From Ignavibacteriota bacterium (GTDB lineage Bacteria; Bacteroidota; Ignavibacteria; SZUA-365): a stretch of 64,000 bases of DNA. The translations under genes and the position numbers were made by a program. Shown one piece after another: positions 60,310 to 64,000 of this stretch. Below the pieces are notes generated by a model, which was not told the origin of the DNA, did not search any database, and saw only the letters and a program-made list of their open reading frames with translations. The stretch is from contig JACRFB010000053.1 in the NCBI GenBank assembly GCA_016218045.1, positions 1 through 64,000 of the forward strand, read 5' to 3'. Numbering within the stretch: position 1 is the stretch's first letter; every line of letters begins with the position of its first letter.

Positions 60310-61718
60310 ATACCGCCCTGAAAAGATCCGCGCTTGCCGCCACGCTTGCTGTGATGTTAATACATGCGGGCTGCAGTCCGAGCTACGAGGGCTCGCTTAT
60401 GACACGCACACGCACAAGTACCACACGGAAGCAGTACGTGCAGGAGAAGAGCGAACGCGGCACCGCCGGCCGCGAATACGGCGTGCTGCGCCCGAGCAGA
60501 AAACAGACCGTGGTGGAAAAAACCGTGCTCGAATACGACAGCATCTGCGTCTTCAACTATCCACGCTTCGCGCGTTTTGGTCTGGCCGAAATCTCCGGCC
60601 TGGTGGCGGGGGGCCGTGCCGCGGGCGACAACCGGGTCGGGAACGGCTTGCTCGGAGTATATAATACTCTCGGACCGCGGTCCACACGCGACAACGCCAT
60701 CTTCAACGGCTACATGGCGCGCATCGGCATGTGGGAACATCGTTTCCCGGCGATCGGAAAGGACTGGACCATCGGCAGCGCGCTTTTCGAAGCGATTCTC
60801 AACGGTACAAAGGATGGGCAGCAACTGCTCGGATTTTTCCCCGTCTATCTGAAAAAACGTATCGCTCTCACCGACAGCAGACCGCAGTTATCGCTGCAGC
60901 CCTACGCGGGAGTCAGCCTGCTGAGTCCATTCCGCTACTTCAACACGGGCGTTTCACTCCATGCGGGCTCCATCGGCGGAGCGAACATGTTTGCACACGC
61001 GGGACTCGCCATCGGCGGCCGCGCAAATCCGGATGCCAGTGAAATCGACGAAGTGCGTGTGATACCGTATGTGGGTCTCGGTCTTTCGATGTTCGACTTC
61101 TTCCATAACGAGAAAGAAATGGACACCGAATGGCGGTATCACGAGGATCCGACACGCCGGACAGGTCTGCTGCAGATCACCTTGCTGCGTTCGTCGGGCA
61201 GCACGCCCGCGGGCATCGTGCTGGGCGAGGGCAACGACGAGATCACACTGTTCCGCGACTTCGACGGTTTCATCGGACAATTCGGTATCGTGTCCTTCCC
61301 CGCCGACAAGGTGCTTCCCCACCTCACCGTCGGTACCTCCCTGATCAACCTGTTGTGGCTCGGCAACTTCGAAGGCGCGGCGGGCATACTGCCGCTGCGT
61401 GGCGCCTACGAGGTGTGGCTATCGCGCGCTCTGCTCTTCGAACCCTTCCTCGAGGTGAATTACTATCCGTCGCAGGTGTTGCATCTCGGCGCACGTCTCA
61501 ATTTCGGCGACATCGAGGGATGTAATATCGGGCTGCAGCTCGGCGGCATGTACGGCTCGACGGGCCAGCTCACGAGCAACATCTTCGCGGATTGGACACA
61601 GGAGGTGAGCGGCGTATACATCGGCGTGTCATTCAGCGTATTCGACTATTATTCTTCCCCCGTCATAACACACTTCCGCGAAAAGAAGGACTGCCGCACG
61701 CCATACGGCGAATATTAA
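60306..61718 (+). CDS. Outer-membrane barrel protein, partner of the OmpA-like lipoprotein
   Basis: A 470-residue exported protein with lipobox-like HAGCSPS at residue about 23. After a basic linker (TRKQYVQEKSERG) comes a long set of amphipathic strands (from about 90 to the end) with many Gly/aromatic pairs, as in a large outer-membrane barrel. It has no name I recognise. The start overlaps the PorE-like stop (ATGA), so both proteins are made together and may act as one envelope complex. Confidence 0.75.
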   Translation: MNTALKRSALAATLAVMLIHAGCSPSYEGSLMTRTRTSTTRKQYVQEKSERGTAGREYGVLRPSRKQTVVEKTVLEYDSICVFNYPRFARFGLAEISGLVAGGRAAGDNRVGNGLLGVYNTLGPRSTRDNAIFNGYMARIGMWEHRFPAIGKDWTIGSALFEAILNGTKDGQQLLGFFPVYLKKRIALTDSRPQLSLQPYAGVSLLSPFRYFNTGVSLHAGSIGGANMFAHAGLAIGGRANPDASEIDEVRVIPYVGLGLSMFDFFHNEKEMDTEWRYHEDPTRRTGLLQITLLRSSGSTPAGIVLGEGNDEITLFRDFDGFIGQFGIVSFPADKVLPHLTVGTSLINLLWLGNFEGAAGILPLRGAYEVWLSRALLFEPFLEVNYYPSQVLHLGARLNFGDIEGCNIGLQLGGMYGSTGQLTSNIFADWTQEVSGVYIGVSFSVFDYYSSPVITHFREKKDCRTPYGEY

Positions 61719-61736
61719 TATGCGGCGCCGCCGCCT

Positions 61737-63092
61737 TCACCCCTTCGACACGTCGGCGCCCCACATCCAGGGTTTCCGGAACATCTCCCGAGAGAACGCA
61801 CCCATGATCCGAAGATTCAGCAACGGATGCCGGAGTTTGAAACCGCGGATACGCTTTTCGAGCCAGGGACGCGGCGTCTCGGGCGACACGTAGAACGTGG
61901 GCAGCCAGCAATCGTCGTCGGCCTTGAGCAATCCCTCCCGCACCGCGCGTTCGCGCAGTGGTGTGCCGGGCTGTATACGCCAGCCGATGCTGAAATACGA
62001 GAACACCGCGCCGAGCGCGGGCGTGCGCTCGAAGGTTTCGCGCACCGTGTCGGGCGTCTCGCCGGGGCTTCCAAGCGTGGGCATAAACATACACGACAAT
62101 GCATGTCGCTTCATTGCGGCGGTGTCGCGCAGGACTTCGGCCACGGTGAACGATTTCCCGAGTGCGGCAAGCACGGGATCGGATAGGCTCTCGGCAAAGA
62201 CGGTGAATCCAGTACCGCCCGCGCGCCGGAACAGCGCAAAGAACTCGTCGTCGGCCGGCCCGGGATCAAAAAGCGCATAGTAACGAAGCTGCGCTCCGCG
62301 CCGGATGATCGACTCCAGAATATTCTTTGCATGCTCGAGAGGCCGGTTAAATCCGGCATCCACAAACCAGGCCGAATGCGCGCGGCCCGAACGTTTGAGC
62401 GTGAGCAGTTCGTCCACCACATCGTCGGGATCGCGCAGAATAAAATCGCGTCCGAACGTCGTGAAGGTATCGCAGTACGCGCAGTGCTCCGGACATCCCG
62501 TGCGTGTAATCACGGCGGCATCCCAGTACGCGTGTCTGTATCGTTTTTTGTCGATGAAGTCGTGATACGATGGAAGCAGGCGAGGATACCCGACAAGTGT
62601 GAAGGGATTCTCGACGATGCGGCCCCACGGATTGCGATATACAAGTCCCGGTGTCGAAAGATCGACGGATCCATTTTCCAGGGAACGCACAAAACGGAGC
62701 ACCATCGCCGTGTCGTCGCCCGCGACCCCGTAATCCGCCAGAAGATATTCGAGCAGGCGGGTCGGATACGTGGTGAACGCCGTGCCGCCCAGCAGCGACG
62801 GCACATGCGTGACGTCGTGCACGGCACTCACAATATCACGGATGCCCGGAAGCGGATCGACATAGCGCTGCATCGTCTGATTGTCGCGGTTGCGCACGGA
62901 GTAACACACCAGCGCGGGGCTGAAGGCGCGGGCGGCGTCCACCGCGGCGCGCACCGGATGCCGCTCGCCCATCAAATCGACAAAAGACACGTCGTGACCG
63001 TCCTCGCGGAGCCGCGCGGCGACAATCGCCGGTCCCACTGGGAGTGGAATCAACGAGGAGTTCGTGTTCGTCTGGACAAATAGAATTTTCAT
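61737..63092 (-). CDS. B12-binding radical SAM protein
   Basis: A 451-residue enzyme with an N-terminal cobalamin-binding-like domain (about 1-140, KILFVQTNTN start, GGTAFTTYPTRLL) and a radical SAM domain with the cluster motif CPEHCAYC near 203-210. The following AGFNRPLEHAKNIL and ESLSDPVLAALGKSF blocks fit class B12-SAM enzymes (BchE/methyltransferase type). The classical DxHxxG B12 motif is not evident, so cobalamin binding may be lost. The product is unknown. ATG 63092 is preferred to a TTG at 63110. It is convergent with the barrel protein gene. Confidence 0.82.
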   Translation of the reverse strand: MKILFVQTNTNSSLIPLPVGPAIVAARLREDGHDVSFVDLMGERHPVRAAVDAARAFSPALVCYSVRNRDNQTMQRYVDPLPGIRDIVSAVHDVTHVPSLLGGTAFTTYPTRLLEYLLADYGVAGDDTAMVLRFVRSLENGSVDLSTPGLVYRNPWGRIVENPFTLVGYPRLLPSYHDFIDKKRYRHAYWDAAVITRTGCPEHCAYCDTFTTFGRDFILRDPDDVVDELLTLKRSGRAHSAWFVDAGFNRPLEHAKNILESIIRRGAQLRYYALFDPGPADDEFFALFRRAGGTGFTVFAESLSDPVLAALGKSFTVAEVLRDTAAMKRHALSCMFMPTLGSPGETPDTVRETFERTPALGAVFSYFSIGWRIQPGTPLRERAVREGLLKADDDCWLPTFYVSPETPRPWLEKRIRGFKLRHPLLNLRIMGAFSREMFRKPWMWGADVSKG

Positions 63093-63186
63093 TGGGGACA
63101 ACCGCCTCAATGGACATATTACGAATACTTTGTCTGTTTTTCAATGTCGGATATTCCGATCTCATATACCATACGTGGGACCACCT

Positions 63187-63540
63187 ATGAAACGTGTCAC
63201 ACTCTGTCTCGCCCGTGCTTTCCTCATGCTTCCGTCCGTCTCCGTTTTTCCGCGGCTGATACGGGCTGACGCGTCCACGTCCACGCAGTATCTGACCCGG
63301 TTGACTTCGGGCGACACGCTTTCACTGGCGGCCGAACCTATACAGGCGACCTGACCCTGCGCGGTAGTGTCGAAACGGCGGTGCCGCCACTCCCGCGCAG
63401 CGGTTCATGCAGTTCACCCATGCCGGACGGGATTTCAATGGCACGGACTATTCACGGATGTATAGGGGTGCGTGTTCCGGGAGCGGACCCAATCCCGGCT
63501 GGAGACTACAAATCGACACGATGCCGGAAGCAACCAGGGG
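63187..63540 (+). pseudogene. Decayed exported-protein gene
   Basis: An ATG at 63187 begins a signal-peptide-like sequence (MKRVTLCLARAFLMLPSV) but the frame stops at 63352-63354. Protein-like text continues in other frames: GRTYTGDLTLRGSVETAV just before the stop, then RFMQFTHAGRDFNGTDYSRM a little further. This is what one expects from a gene with two or more frameshifts. A real short peptide of 55 residues cannot be excluded, nor can sequencing errors. Confidence 0.4.
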
Positions 63541-63550
63541 CCCGGTGGTG

Positions 63551-64000
63551 TTATTCCCTGCTCCTCATCGAGGGCGCGTTTCTCTCGAGCCATTCCTCCA
63601 TGCTGTCGGCCGTGCTCTCAACAAGCACCAGTTCCGCAAGTTTTTCCTGGGCGCGTCGAATGGACGAGTTGATGACCGCGTGTTCGATACACTCATCCTC
63701 TTTCAGGCCGAGCTGACTCAGCACACCCATAAGGCGGTCACCGCCGAATATCCGGAACAGCGGTTCGTCGAGCGCGCCGTGGAATTCCAAGTCCACATGC
63801 CCGTGCAACGAATCGGCGAACCGTTCCATGCGCTGATCCGGCGCGGGCACGGGATACCGTTCGATGACGATGATACGAATCGGAACATGGCTGTGCGGTG
63901 TGTCCGCACCGGGTTCCTCAGCTTCGGGCAGCGCGTTGATATGAAAGAGCGCCACCGCGCCATCCACGGGCTGGCGGAATACACTGCGTCCCGTCAGGCG
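63551..64000 (-). CDS. SecA-like protein, partial (C-terminal part; continues beyond the window)
   Basis: A frame open from the window end to a TAA at 63551-63553, about 149 residues visible. The stretch LFRIFGGDRLMGVLSQLGL followed by KEDECIEHAVINSSIRRAQ matches the segment after motif VI of SecA (LMRIFGSDR..GL..DE.IEH..V..AI..AQ). In SecA a long helical-scaffold and C-terminal domain should follow; here the protein ends about 30 residues later. The DNA before the match (toward the window end) contains an unfamiliar stretch of about 60 residues. It may be a shortened SecA paralogue or a broken gene. Confidence 0.55.
   Translation of the reverse strand, partial: RLTGRSVFRQPVDGAVALFHINALPEAEEPGADTPHSHVPIRIIVIERYPVPAPDQRMERFADSLHGHVDLEFHGALDEPLFRIFGGDRLMGVLSQLGLKEDECIEHAVINSSIRRAQEKLAELVLVESTADSMEEWLERNAPSMRSRE

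Overview
The window is GC-rich chromosomal DNA, packed with genes on both strands. It most likely comes from a Bacteroidota/Chlorobiota-group (FCB) bacterium, perhaps a high-GC Ignavibacteria- or Kapabacteria-like lineage. The evidence is a set of seven secreted proteins with a C-terminal sorting domain typical of type IX secretion (T9SS) cargo, a GldL/GldM-like membrane pair, a PorE-like OmpA lipoprotein, a Bacteroidota-type histone H1-like protein, and many Bacteroidota-style lipoproteins and outer-membrane barrels. There are no rRNA or tRNA genes, insertion sequences, phage genes or CRISPR arrays that I can recognise.

Layout. 1-11.3 kb: a phosphoesterase and outer-membrane protein (-), then a tightly packed + strand run nth / MFS transporter / M28 peptidase / GH18 chitinase-like / methyltransferase, then a HigA-like regulator coupled to a CapA-like lipoprotein (-), and an ABC exporter pair (+). 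11.5-19 kb: an L,D-transpeptidase-like protein, the GldM-like/GldL-like pair, an ARPP-1-like protein divergent from a WYL regulator with a perfect palindrome between them, and a large TlpA-type thioredoxin protein. 19-24 kb: a FabI-like reductase, an acyl-CoA dehydrogenase and an 860-residue beta-propeller T9SS cargo. 24.2-25.75 kb: 1.5 kb of non-coding repeat mosaic. 25.7-32.7 kb: aspA, hydF, histone H1-like, AlkA/OGG-like glycosylase, M19 dipeptidase, sucC. 32.8-46.5 kb: T9SS cargo, hydrolases, a deoxyhypusine synthase-like enzyme, an apparent uronide-degrading run (GH88-like, membrane protein, beta-helix protein), a DNA-repair/reductase operon (ogt, OYE-like, SDR) and a GH39-like cargo. 46.5-64 kb: a 1456-residue surface protein with a long polyglycine region, lipoproteins, a THUMP methyltransferase, a lipoprotein with DUF4116-like repeats, the PorE-like protein with a barrel partner, a B12-type radical SAM protein, a decayed gene, and a partial SecA-like gene running off the end.

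How the genes fit together. Much of the window serves the cell envelope: cargo enzymes and propeller proteins carrying the sorting domain would be exported by a T9SS whose motor (GldLM-like) and peptidoglycan-anchoring part (PorE-like) may both be encoded here. AspA plus HydF points to [FeFe]-hydrogenase maturation, hence hydrogen metabolism, though HydE, HydG and the hydrogenase are not in the window.

The most unusual DNA-level feature is a set of degenerate short tandem arrays with 7- or 8-bp periods (one with 9/18 bp), each locus using a different unit. They lie almost only at gene boundaries, and in two places extend into or abut the start of an exported enzyme. Gene functions here are read from motifs by eye; no database search was possible.
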